Assembly (NCBI GenBank): GCA_035578155.1
Contig: JAPWDM010000015.1
Coordinates: forward strand, 7,996,709 to 8,060,708
Direction: 5' to 3'
DNA length: 64,000 bases
Origin: Brachynemurus nebulosus
Taxonomy: Eukaryota > Arthropoda > Insecta > Neuroptera > Myrmeleontidae
Shown here: positions 1 to 10,213 of the stretch, in pieces
Position numbering within the stretch: position 1 is the stretch's first letter
Layout: the number at the start of each line of letters is the position of its first letter
Made by a program: the position numbers and the translations under genes
Notes under the pieces: model-generated
What the model was told of the DNA's origin: nothing
Databases searched by the model: none
The model's input: only the letters and a program-made list of their open reading frames with translations

Positions 1-690
1 GACATAAAATTTCAGTTTAAATTTTCTTTGTTTTATTTTATAGTTTTGTTTATTCACTTTAATTTTAACCTTTTATATCAGAGGATTTTTCCCAGTTTTC
101 ACGTTCAAAGTCCTTATTTTTTTTTATTTATTTTAGTTTGGTTTGTCACTTTATGTTTAATAACGTGATTAATCTTCGAATCCTGGCAGTATCGACAATT
201 TATGCTGCGGAACCCGGTGTTTGGTCTGAATTGCGCAACGGATATTTTGGTTAATTTCTTAAATTAATAAATAAAAGTCGAATTATTCTTGATTTCAATT
301 AATTTTATTTAAATATTTTTTAAAATTACATATAATTGTTTATTAACCGCGAAACACAACACAAAAATGAGAGATGCTAATTGGAATTACATTATTTAAA
401 AATATAAAATTAGTTCTTCAAAAATACGTCTGTTCTGTTAAGTGGTCAAAACATCTCTCCCTCTAGTGCGGTGTCTCATCGCACCTGCACCTCCAATCAT
501 CATCATAGCCACAACATAATTCGGGTGTTCCCCGTTTACTCATGTATATATATTCAAAATCTATTATAATGATTTCAATTGATCATGACATCTGAGTTAT
601 GTCGTTTGCATAATATTTCACAATGTAATGTTTACTGAAATTCCGCGACAATATATATATTCTTGAGTTATCAGGCGGACACTTAGTATA
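1..690. other. AT-rich sequence without recognisable gene
   Basis: I see no convincing coding region, RNA gene or repeat structure in this stretch. Short open frames here are low complexity. Confidence 0.4.
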
Positions 691-691
691 T

Positions 692-707
692 CCTATATAT
701 ATATATA

Positions 708-763
<56 letters not shown>
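692..763. repeat. (TA)n microsatellite
   Basis: About 70 bp of alternating TA with one interruption (TAGTA). The Ile-Tyr open frames it creates are translation artefacts. Confidence 0.95.
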
Positions 764-1288
<525 letters not shown>

Positions 1289-1491
1289 ATTCACACAAGA
1301 GCGTGGCACTTGAAAATCTCGCACAGTTGAAAATAAGAAAATAACACGGAGTGGGGGTATTATAACTGTAGGTGTGAGAGTGTTCTTGCATGCAATGTAC
1401 TTAGTATGTCAATATTCCGTAAGCTATTGAATTCTGAGTTTTATTTGAAAATGAGTGCTACTTGCGCATCTCGTTCTGAAGCAGTTTTTCT

Positions 1492-1728
1492 TGGCCATCT
1501 CAATCTCCCGACGCAAACCCGATGGAAAATGTATGGGCGTTTATAAAGCACAGGCTTCAGGGAAAGTATGTCTTTACATTAAAGCAACTGTCTGAACAGA
1601 TAAGAAAAATATGGCGCTCACTTTCTCAATCATATGCGGAAAATCTTGTAGCAAGCATGCCTCATCGATGTCAAGCCATACTTGATTATGATCGTGTTCC
1701 ATTAGCAAACACAAACGACACTGTGTAA
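1492..1728 (+). pseudogene. Tc1-like transposase, C-terminal fragment
   Basis: An open frame ending in TAA begins with a WPSQSPDANPMENVW block. In the Tc1 family this is the Pro-Asp-x-Asn-Pro-x-Glu-Asn motif around the third catalytic acidic residue of the DDE nuclease. The rest (KHRLQGK, then a helix-rich tail ending in CQAILDY) is the usual Tc1 C-terminus. The N-terminal HTH domains and the first two catalytic Asp are missing, so this is a 5'-truncated relic of about 79 residues from a protein normally near 340. I see no clear inverted repeats for it. Confidence 0.85.
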
Positions 1729-2160
1729 CAGAGTGCATTTAGGGGAAAAGTAATTCCAACCAATTTTCGTGATTTTTGTACTTTCTTTTTTCACAAAAAA
1801 ATTAATTTTTTTTAAATTTTATTGCGAAACTAACCTTTTATCTGCTTTTAATTAAATTATTAATGTAATTGGGAATCACAAAAAGTATACCAAGCAAACT
1901 GAATCAATTTTTTTTTTAATTTAGTAACATTGCCTATGCTGCCCTCTGCAGAAACACAATAAAAGTTGATGTTCTATTAGTAAAAAAAGTAGACACAGTG
2001 TAACACACATACACTGTGTAAAATTTTTGCTAATGGAATACGGTCAATAATGGTGACTGAACTGTGTATTAAATACAAAGCATCCTTCCTCACTTATATT
2101 CGTTTTATTTCACATTACTATTTTCTTTCCTCGAGTTACATTATCTAAGATATTTACGCC
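1729..2160. other. Non-coding 3' flank of Tc1 relic
   Basis: AT-rich. It contains a short inverted pair ACACAGTGTA / TACACTGTGT around 1995-2022. No gene is seen. Confidence 0.35.
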
Positions 2161-2163
2161 ACG

Positions 2164-2164
<1 letters not shown>

Positions 2165-2238
<74 letters not shown>

Positions 2239-2239
2239 C

Positions 2240-2281
<42 letters not shown>
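2165..2281. repeat. (TA)n microsatellite with GTGTGCG interruption
   Basis: Two TA arrays separated by TGTGTGCG near 2233-2240. The minus-strand poly Ile-Tyr frame is an artefact. Confidence 0.95.
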
Positions 2282-2287
<6 letters not shown>

Positions 2288-2548
2288 TTGTGAATATTAT
2301 TTTTGGATTCTAGGGGCCTCAAAACAAATTCTGTCATAGTCCCGGTCTTAAGTCGCGTTACGGATAACACCGTAATAGCTGAATTTTCAGAATTCTTTCT
2401 GGAAATTCGCTAAAAGGGACATGTTTTGAATAGGACAAATGGAATTTCAACAATACTGATGTAGTGCAGTAAATATTTTATTTTATTGTGGCCACACTGC
2501 TGAAATTTTGTTTTATTTACTTTATTATGTTAACTCCAGAATAATAAA

Positions 2549-4340
2549 ATGCCACCGAAAAACAGAGAATGCCTAACTGCTGAAAAACTACAAGAAGCTA
2601 TAAAGGAAGTAGTAGTAAGGATTGGAGGGTTCTGGGACCTCCTCCCCTCCTCCCGATTTTTTGAGCGACCACGGGAGCAGGCAAAATACCGAGGCGGTTC
2701 TAGAAGCCTCCGGCGGTGGGTGGAGCAAAATTTGGTCTCCAACCTAACGACATCTTGTGAAATTTTGTCCAACCTAAATGAACCTAACGGAACTTGATCC
2801 AACCTAATAGATCCTAAGGAAATTTGGTCTAACCTAACCTAAGCTAACAAAATTTTTTCTAACCTAACCGAACCTAAGAATTAAAAAATTCCCTAACGGA
2901 TGGCACAGCCAATTTGAGCTCTGTAAATTCACTACTAGATGGCTCGCGTAGTCTGGATACTAGCGATCCCTGTGCGTAAGTTTGAAAAATTGTCAATAGA
3001 TGGCGCAGCCACCTTCGAGCTCTGTAAATTGACTATAAGATGTCGATGCTAGTCTGGATACTAACGACCCCTGTGCGTAAGTTTGATAAATTGTCAACAG
3101 ATGGCACCGAAAAACCTTTTCCGATAGTTAAAAGGGAATTTTTTAATTCTTAGGTTCGGTTAGGTTAGAAAAAATTTTGTTAGTTTAGGTTAGGTTAGAC
3201 CAAATTCCCTTAGGTTCTGTTAGGTTGGATCAAGTTCCGTTAGGTTCACTTAGGTTGGGCAAAATTTCACTAGATGTCGTTAGGTTGGAGACCAAATTTT
3301 GCTCCACCCGCCGCCGGAGGCTTCTAGAACCGCCCCGGTATTTTGCCTGCTCCCGCGGTCGCTCAAAAAATCGGGAGGAGGGGAGTAGGTCCCAGAACTC
3401 TCCAATCCTTACTAATGGAAGTATTCAAGAAAATATATTTTTAAGATCTGTAGCAAGTGTTTACAAAATAAGTAAATCCCACTTAGGCAGGTTCTTGAAG
3501 AGAACTAAGAAATTGCCAGAAGACGATTCTATATACCGTCCAGATATTGGAAACAGGAAGATTTTTACCACAGTACAGGACAATATGTCGTCGGGATATT
3601 TAAAAATATGTGCAAAAATGTGTTACGGATTATCTACAATTCAAGTTAGAAAACTAACATACCTTATGTATGTTAGTATGCTGTAAAGTTAAATATTACA
3701 CCAGAGAAATGCGATGAAAATCAGATAGCTACAGTAGACTGGTTAAAAATTTTTTTAAAAAGAAATAATACGCTTACTGTAAGAAAACCGGAAAACACTT
3801 CATTAGCTAGAACAATAGGCTTTAATCAAGTGAGTGTTCAATTTCTTCATTAATTTGGAAGAATGTTATAAGAAATATAAATTTCCCCCGAATATGATAT
3901 GGAACACAGATGAAATTGGTTGTAACCGGGTGACAAATACACCGAAAATTGTAACTGAACTACGTGTTAAAAGAGTAGGTCAGGTCAGCTCAGCTCAGCA
4001 GAACGTGGCTCTTCAGTTACGATGTTGGCCTTTGCAAATGCAGCAGGAAATCCACTCGTATTCATTTTTCCACGGGTCCATTTTAAGTCTCATTTGTTAC
4101 AGAATGCACCAAGTGGTGCTCTAGATTTAGCCAATCAATCTGGGTGGATAACGGAAGCCTGCTTTATAGAATCCTTAAAGCATTTTGTAAAGCACGTTAA
4201 ACCAACAGAGAAAGAACCGGCCTTGATCATTCTCGACAACCACCAAAGACACATAACAAAAAATATTTTATTTACTTGTTAACATCACCTCATAATTCTG
4301 GCTTTTCCTTCTCATTGTAGTCAGCGACTTCATAGACCAG
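2549..4340 (+). pseudogene. DDE_1 (pogo/jerky-like) transposase gene, interrupted and degraded
   Basis: The gene starts at ATG 2549 with MPPKNRECLTAEKLQEAIKEV, a typical start of the CENP-B-type HTH of this family. It is split at 2611-3416 by a mini-Polinton and resumes at about 3417 (VASVYKISKSHLGRFLKR). Further on are WNTDEIGC (first catalytic Asp, about 3901) and LIILDNHQRH (second catalytic Asp, about 4228). The frame changes at the insertion site, near 3690-3830 and around 4020, and the third catalytic region after 4282 has stops. In the family this enzyme cuts and pastes DNA at TA sites in the nucleus. This copy cannot be functional. Confidence 0.8.
2611..3416. mobile_element. Mini-Polinton (non-autonomous, TIR-only derivative)
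   Basis: Two inverted arms of about 283 bp (2611-2893 and 3134-3416) surround a short centre. The ends read AGTAGTAAGG on the left and, as complement, ATTAGTAAGG on the right. The arms clearly resemble the terminal repeats of the complete Polinton at 4527-23514, including the GGCGGTTCTAGAAGCCTCC block and AACCTAA-rich tracts. A 6-bp duplication GGAAGT (2605-2610 and 3417-3422) fits the 6-bp duplications made by Polinton integrases. The centre has two diverged copies of a roughly 120-bp unit and no capsid, polymerase or integrase gene. It was probably mobilised in trans. Confidence 0.88.
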
Positions 4341-4526
4341 TTAATTTTTTTAACATAAAATATTTATTACCAACACAGATGTAATGAGAATCATGTATGT
4401 GATAGACAATTATATATGAGATTGTAAGAACACTTAATAACATTTCTTCTGTTTATTATTTTTTTATACATAAACATAATTTTAAAAGGGTAACATCTTA
4501 GCGTGGAAGTTAAATAAGACCACTAA

Positions 4527-5138
4527 AGTAGTAAGGATTGGAGAGAATGGGGCCCTCCTTCCCTCCTGCCGACTTTTTGAGTGACCTCGGCAGGAGGCAA
4601 AACTACCGAGGCGGTTCTAGAAGCCTCCGGCGGTGGGTGGAGCAAAACTTGGTCTCCAACCTAACGATATCTAGTGAAATTTTTTCTAACCTAACAGAAC
4701 CCTTGACCTAACCTAACGAAACCTAAGCGAACTTAGCTTAACCTAACAAAATTTTTTTCTAACCTAAGAACTGAAAAATTCCCTAACAGATGGCGCAGCC
4801 ACCTTCGAGCCTGTGAATTCGCTACTAGATGGCGCAGCCACCTTCGAGCCCTGTGAATTCGCTACTAGATGGCGTTGCTAGTCTGGATTCCTGTGTGTAA
4901 GTTTGAAAAATTGTCAACAGATGGCATCGAAAACCTTTTTTTTGATAGTTAAACTAGCCATTAAAAGATGGCCTTGCTTTCATAATTTTATAATATTTTT
5001 ATCTGAAAACAGGCTTAAACTGTCAGCTGACGTCACTAAAGGTAAACTGATATCAAACAGCGAAGATTTCTCTCTAATATGCGAAAATGAATTTTATCAT
5101 ATGATTGTATATTTTTATCTGAAAACAGGTTTAAACTT
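4527..5138. repeat. Polinton left terminal inverted repeat
   Basis: Pairs with the right arm at about 22935-23514. It has a GC-rich outer part (GGCGGTTCTAGAAGCCTCC), a stretch rich in AACCTAA words, and an inner part entering a repeat array. The left arm is slightly longer because a roughly 38-bp segment (GAATTCGCTACTAGATGGCG) is duplicated at 4814-4872. Confidence 0.93.
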
Positions 5139-5345
5139 GTATAAATTGCCAGCTGACGTCACTAAAGGTAAACTGATATCAAACAGCGAAGATTTCTCTC
5201 TAATATGCGAAAATGAATTTTATTATATGATTGTATATTTTTATCTGAAAACAGGTTTAAACTTGTATAAATTGCCAGCTGACGTCACTAAAGGTAAACT
5301 GATATCAAATAGCGAAGATTTCTGTCTAATATGCGAAAATGAAGC
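4998..5345. repeat. Three tandem ~120-bp units, each with a CRE palindrome
   Basis: The word ATCTGAAAACAGG recurs at 5001, 5117 and 5243 (periods 116 and 126 bp). Each unit holds CAGCTGACGTCACTAAAGG with the palindrome TGACGTCA at 5028, 5154 and 5280. Only one unit plus part of the next is present in the right terminal repeat, so the array expanded on the left side. The open frame running through it is a by-product of the repeat. Confidence 0.85.
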
Positions 5346-5385
5346 AGCAGGTTTTAACCTGTATGGCTACATAAAGTGTGACAGC

Positions 5386-5420
5386 TGACGTCACCATACT
5401 ATTTTTTCTGCTATAAAAAG
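5386..5420 (+). promoter_or_regulatory. CRE + TATA promoter of first Polinton gene
   Basis: A fourth TGACGTCA (5386-5393) lies 18 bp upstream of TATAAAAAG (5412-5420). Downstream is a short leader and then ATG 5538. TGACGTCA is the canonical CREB/ATF site. Together with the three upstream copies it forms a four-site array. Promoter function is inferred from spacing only. Confidence 0.6.
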
Positions 5421-5537
5421 GACGCGACAGAATTTCATCAGTTACAATTTTGTTCGAAACTTTAGTGAAAAAAAACATTAAACCTTATTGTTGTGAATTT
5501 TCAATTGTTGTGTGTTAAGAGTTAATTGTTGCCAACA

Positions 5538-5936
5538 ATGGAATCCATTACTGCTGGTGCTTCATCTGGAAACAGAGACTTAATTCAAAAAATGGCTGGA
5601 AATTTTGTGGATGAATTGAATCATCTTGGCGCTGTTAAACGATGGATTAAACTTTCTGATATGGAAATTGGAAAAGTATATAAAATAATGGGAGCCAGTC
5701 AACTACCATCGAAATTCGATTCATCGAAAATGAAGACAATATTGGAATTGGAAATTGGATACATTTCGTTACCAGCGAGATTTGACAATTTGAACGAGCA
5801 GATGCTGGCATGGTTGCAAAGCAATCCAAAACTGGGTATTATGAATAATGGACCCATTGGACTAACTCATAAATTGCAATTCAAAACGTTGGATCTTCTT
5901 GAAATCGTGGAGGATGCTGAATGGCGAATTTTGTAA
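5538..5936 (+). CDS. Polinton unknown protein, possible OB-fold ssDNA-binding protein
   Basis: 132 residues from ATG 5538, the first ATG after the TATA box. I do not recognise a named domain with certainty. The pattern VYKIMGASQLPSKFDSSKM, then LELEIGYISLPARFD, then KLQFKTLDLL resembles small proteins common in arthropod mobile elements in which a strand pair is followed by a LP-x-R-[FY] motif. I infer, weakly, an OB-like nucleic-acid-binding role in replication. No signal peptide or membrane segment is seen. It is the only gene in the left 5 kb of the element and sits under the CRE array, which suggests early expression. It could equally be a regulator. Confidence 0.7.
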   Translation: MESITAGASSGNRDLIQKMAGNFVDELNHLGAVKRWIKLSDMEIGKVYKIMGASQLPSKFDSSKMKTILELEIGYISLPARFDNLNEQMLAWLQSNPKLGIMNNGPIGLTHKLQFKTLDLLEIVEDAEWRIL

Positions 5937-7114
5937 TTTACTCTCTTCAAAATGTATTATTTAATTGTACTATGGATTTTAAAAATTTCAATATTGTATC
6001 AATTTTTACATATATTTAATAAAAATTATAAAAAAAACAAAAAAACAAAAAAAAAGACCAAAAAAACAAACAAAAAAACCAAAAAAAAAAAAAAAAATTC
6101 GATTTTTTTTCAATACCCATCGCTAGACATTGATTTATATTCTAGTTTTGATTATGCCAGATTATATTACATTATTTGGTGTTCAATAAAAAAATTTAAA
6201 AATCGATTTTTCAGTTCATGTCTCGTCCCTAAATCACAATTTTGAACTAAGTATAAATCATACATAATACATATTAGTAATATATGTAATAATACATATT
6301 AGTAATATTTGATATGCATCGTAGGTACTGTAGCGTTTTATGGTGAATAATTATAAAACAAAAAAAAGATTTAATATCCCCTGAAAACGAAAAATTTAAT
6401 TTTCATAATAATTTCAAAACTCTATATTTTATAATGTTATAACCAACTATGCCTTTTAATAGCACAAAAATTCCAGTTGCATACAGCAAAACAGCTGACG
6501 AATTAAAATTTCACATGTCGCTGTATCGCATATGTAAATCTCATATGTGTACATACATACATGTGACTTGTTGTAATTTTTATACACGAGTATAATACCA
6601 ATTGAAAAATTTGCTTGTGAAAAATAGGAAAATCTTCTTCCTCAGCAATTGAAAATTCTATTAATATTAGAAAATTTATTTCCGGTAATAGTATTGTTAG
6701 ATACTAGAACAACTGAAAACTTTTAAAACAAAAATTTTGTTCTATTTGAAAACCATAGTTTTTGTTTGTTTTCGCGCGAATTGTGTACAAAGCGAAATTT
6801 CTTAGACTGTTTTTGTGAATTTTCAAAGTTAATTTTCATTTTTAGCTATATTTTAGTCATTAATATTTAGTTTTTGTCTTAATTATAATATTTAAAATTA
6901 GTGAATTAAGAAAAAATTTGTGTTTTTTGTGTGTGATTTTTGTTTTGTTTTCGTTTTGTTTTATTAGAAAATCATAGTTTTTGATTGTTTGTGTGTGCGG
7001 TTTTTGATTGTTTTATTCACAGTTTTGTTTTATTTGAAAACTACAGGTAAGCTGAAAAACACCTTTAATTCCTTTTTAGTATTAATTTTAACACTTGCTA
7101 GAAATTTTTAGCTA
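5937..7114. other. Polinton non-coding region with A-rich tracts
   Basis: AT-rich sequence. It includes a run of mixed A and C (about 6030-6100) whose Lys-rich open frame is low complexity, and GTTTTTGTTTGTTTTCG-like repeats near 6755-7040. No gene is recognised. Confidence 0.5.
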
Positions 7115-7460
7115 TTACCGCCATTTTTAGCGTAACCGACAAATATCAAATTTTATAGGAGAAGGATTTTTTAAATATTTGTATGGCGCTTGCGATATTT
7201 CTGCTGTCTTAATTTTATTACGCCTGAGCGTATTATTCCTATTATTTTGTTAACCTTACGATAAAGATGGTTATTGTCGGTTACGCTAAAATGTGAAAAT
7301 GTGTTGTATTAACGATAAACTAAGCAGTTGCTATAATTCGTTAATTAACGAATTTTTGAGAAGAACGTTAACACTGCTTAGCCCGTTATGGTTTAAAATG
7401 TTACATGCAATAAAAATCTCAGTTACGATAAAAGTGTCGCTTACGATAAATCGGCGGTAA
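7115..7460. mobile_element. Short MITE-like inverted-repeat element
   Basis: Starts TTACCGCCATTTTTAGCGTA and ends, as complement, TTACCGCCGATTTATCGTAA. TTACGATAAA-like words recur inside. It is about 346 bp with no coding potential. I could not assign a target duplication or superfamily. Confidence 0.5.
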
Positions 7461-7615
7461 AGGCTCGATATTGCCGTTTTTTTCAATAACATTTTTCTTT
7501 GCAAATACTTTGCTATTATTAATAAATTTTCTGGATTTCTTTAAGTATATTATTTATTCAGAATATAGGTGAATAAATAAAAATTTTTAGGAAATTTTTA
7601 CATTATGCACTAGTG

Positions 7616-8809
7616 GGTCGATTCTGTAACTACATTATTACAGACTGTTATTTTGCAGTACAGAGCTCTGTAAAATTGTTTTTAACAGAATGTTAAAAAT
7701 TTGGTATTCTGTAAGACACTATGTTAAGATGCCAATTACATTTTATATATTCTACTGTTGTTGAACTATTTATGTTAAATTACCATGGATTTGTGTATAT
7801 AAAATGTAAAAAATTAATTCTTTTATAGCGATTTATGTTAAATGGAGAGATAAATTATGTGTATTACCCATGTATATTAAACTCACGTAAAATTATCATG
7901 ATTATGGGTTAAGCTATTTCTAAATTAGATATTCGGGAATTCTCTAGACAACCAGTTCCTTATAATGGTTATAATATTTCAGGCCACTCGTCAAATGGTA
8001 AAATAGGCATATGTACCTATAATGCTATAATTTCGATATCTAATTTACACACATCAGAGCTTTCCGTAGATATTGGTATCGATAGTTTTAGAAATACTTC
8101 AAGCCCACCAAGTCTCTGGGGAAAATTTTTCAGAAATTATTGACACTTTTATGGGTAAAAATTTTTAAAAAAAATTGTGAAAACAGGTAAAGTAAGGAGC
8201 GCTTATTCACTATCAAAAGACAATGCATTGTGTATTAAATACGTAGACAACAAAATAAGAATTGACAATACTATGAATAAGAATACTTGTTGAAATACAT
8301 TAAATAACTGAAGCACTGTCGAGAAAAGGTAAAACGTTTCATGTGGACAAATTGTGTCATTGCGATTTTGTCCTGAAAACATTCACTGTATATAAAAAAT
8401 ATAATTCATAATAAATTTATTTTATTTGAAATTACATCCTATCCGATTTAAGAACACTGCACTATTTCCTCAACAGTCTTCTTACTACAAAAAATACTTT
8501 ATGATCACATACTTACGGATATCAAATAATTCAAAAAATGACAAATTAAAACGTCAGAATATTGAATTTATAAAAAAAGCAAAAATCAAAATTATCAATA
8601 TTTAATAATATCCATAGTAATTAGCCTATTTAACAGCTCTGTAAAGTTTATGGCGAGTGTTTTGAGTGCTGTAAAGTTTACAGAGCAATAACAGAATGTT
8701 AGCTAACATTTCTGTTAAAAATTGCGTACAGAATACCATTTTTTAACATTCTGTAATTTAAAAGTCTAACAGAGGTTTTACAGACTGTTAATAGTTACAG
8801 AATCGACCA
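7616..8809. mobile_element. Non-autonomous TIR element nested in the Polinton
   Basis: The ends GGTCGATTCTGTAAC (7616) and GTTACAGAATCGACC (to 8809) are perfect inverted repeats. ACAGACTGTTA, ACAGAGCTCTGTAAA and ACATTCTGT words recur next to both ends as subterminal repeats. It is about 1.19 kb with no open frame of natural composition. The target duplication is unclear, so the superfamily is undetermined. Confidence 0.7.
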
Positions 8810-8843
8810 ATTAGGCTCATATTGCTAGCCGATATTATCACAT

Positions 8844-9455
8844 GATAATAAACATATTGACCGACACATGTCACAAAATTTTTTTCAAAAAGTGGTATTT
8901 TTACGAAATTTAATTAGGGTACACACTAAATGAATATTGGTAGGTAGTATTAATTTTGATAATAAACATATTGATCGAAACATGTCACAAATTTTTTTTC
9001 AAAAAGTGGTATTTTACAAAAATTTAATTAGGGTACACACTAAAATGAATATTGGTAGGTAGTATTATTTTTGATAATAAACATATTGACCGAAACATGT
9101 CACAAAATTTTTTTCAAAAAGTGGTATTTTTACGAAATTTAATTAGGGTACACACTAAATGAATATTGGTAGGTAGTATTAATTTTGATAATAAACATAT
9201 TGACCGAAACATGTCACAAATTTCTTTTCAAAAAGTGGTATTTTTACGAAATTTAATTAGGGTACACACTAAAATGAATATTGGTATGTAGTATTATTTT
9301 TGATGATAAACATATTGACCGATACATGTCACAAAATTTTTTCAAAAAGTGGTATTTTTACGAAATTTAATTAGGGTGCACACTAAATGAATATTGGTAG
9401 GTAGTATTATTTTTGATAATCAACATACATTTACCGAAACATATCACAAAATTTT
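8844..9455. repeat. Tandem array of five ~114-bp units plus a partial unit
   Basis: GATAATAAACATATTGA or close variants start at 8844, 8958, 9073, 9187, 9302 and 9415, giving periods of 113-115 bp. Each unit holds TTTAATTAGGGTACACACTAAA. Non-coding. It lies immediately after the nested TIR element and upstream of the polymerase promoter. Confidence 0.93.
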
Positions 9456-9922
9456 CTTAAAAAATTTTTCACTAAAATGTCGGAAAACGACATTTCATAT
9501 TACACGAGCTAATGATATCCCAACTAAGGGTGGAAATGATTCCAGACTACAATAATTCTAGTTTAAACAATTTTCTTTTACAATTTTTAGAATTTACAGG
9601 ATGGGCTAGGAGAATTCCGTGAATAAAATGTAAAATATTTTTTTCGCTCAAATTTAACCACGTTTTGTGAATATTTGAAAATATAATTTTATTTTTAAAA
9701 GTTATAATAATATCTACAAGAAAGATTTTTTGGAATGCAAAAGATTAACCTTGAAAATAGCTTACTCAGCACATTCCGCACATTTTTTACATATGAAATC
9801 GTCGCCGCTTTTGAAATGCAACATGTTTGCACAAGTAAATGTATACATTGTGTATGCTAATGCAGTAAAATTATTGCATCACATTGTGCAATCAAGCTTG
9901 TTGTAACTTGCTAACATCTGTA

Positions 9923-9952
9923 TGACGTCATAAATGAAAAAAGGATATAAAT
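9923..9952 (+). promoter_or_regulatory. CRE + TATA promoter of Polinton polymerase gene
   Basis: TGACGTCA at 9923-9930 is followed 14 bp later by TATAAATA at 9945-9952. The arrangement matches the promoter of the first Polinton gene, suggesting that both respond to the same host bZIP factor. Inferred from sequence only. Confidence 0.6.
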
Positions 9953-10106
9953 ACGCATAATAAACGGTTTTAAAACCATTACGTCTTCTGATTTCATAAA
10001 GTACAGTGAGCTTCGTGTTATCATATCGTATTTTGCGAATTTTTAAAGTTAGCTTTTTATTTCAAAGTTTAATTTCATAAATTTTATTACATTTTTTTCA
10101 ATATTG

Positions 10107-10208
10107 GTGAGTAAGAAACATTTAATAATAATTTCTATTTTGAAATTATTATTACTAATTTTTGTATGCAACAACTTAAAACTAAAACAATATTTTTTGT
10201 GAATTTAG
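10107..10208 (+). other. Probable 5'-UTR intron of polymerase gene
   Basis: A strong donor, TTG/GTGAGTAAG at 10107, and an acceptor, TGAATTTAG at 10208, sit just before ATG 10214. Removing the 102 bp would delete the upstream ATG at 10166 and make 10214 the first start codon. Confidence 0.55.
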
Positions 10209-10213
10209 AAAAA

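Noticed and set aside
4903..5388. 161-residue open frame with three internal repeats
   Set aside because: It is the CRE tandem array of the Polinton left TIR read in one frame. The matching frame in the right TIR (22927-23229) shows it follows the repeat, not a gene.
5952..6245. Lys-rich 97-residue frame
   Set aside because: Generated by an A-rich low-complexity tract after the first Polinton gene.
8844..9455. CRISPR-like array of regular repeats
   Set aside because: Units are about 114 bp and fully repeated without unique spacers, so it is an ordinary tandem repeat in a eukaryotic element.
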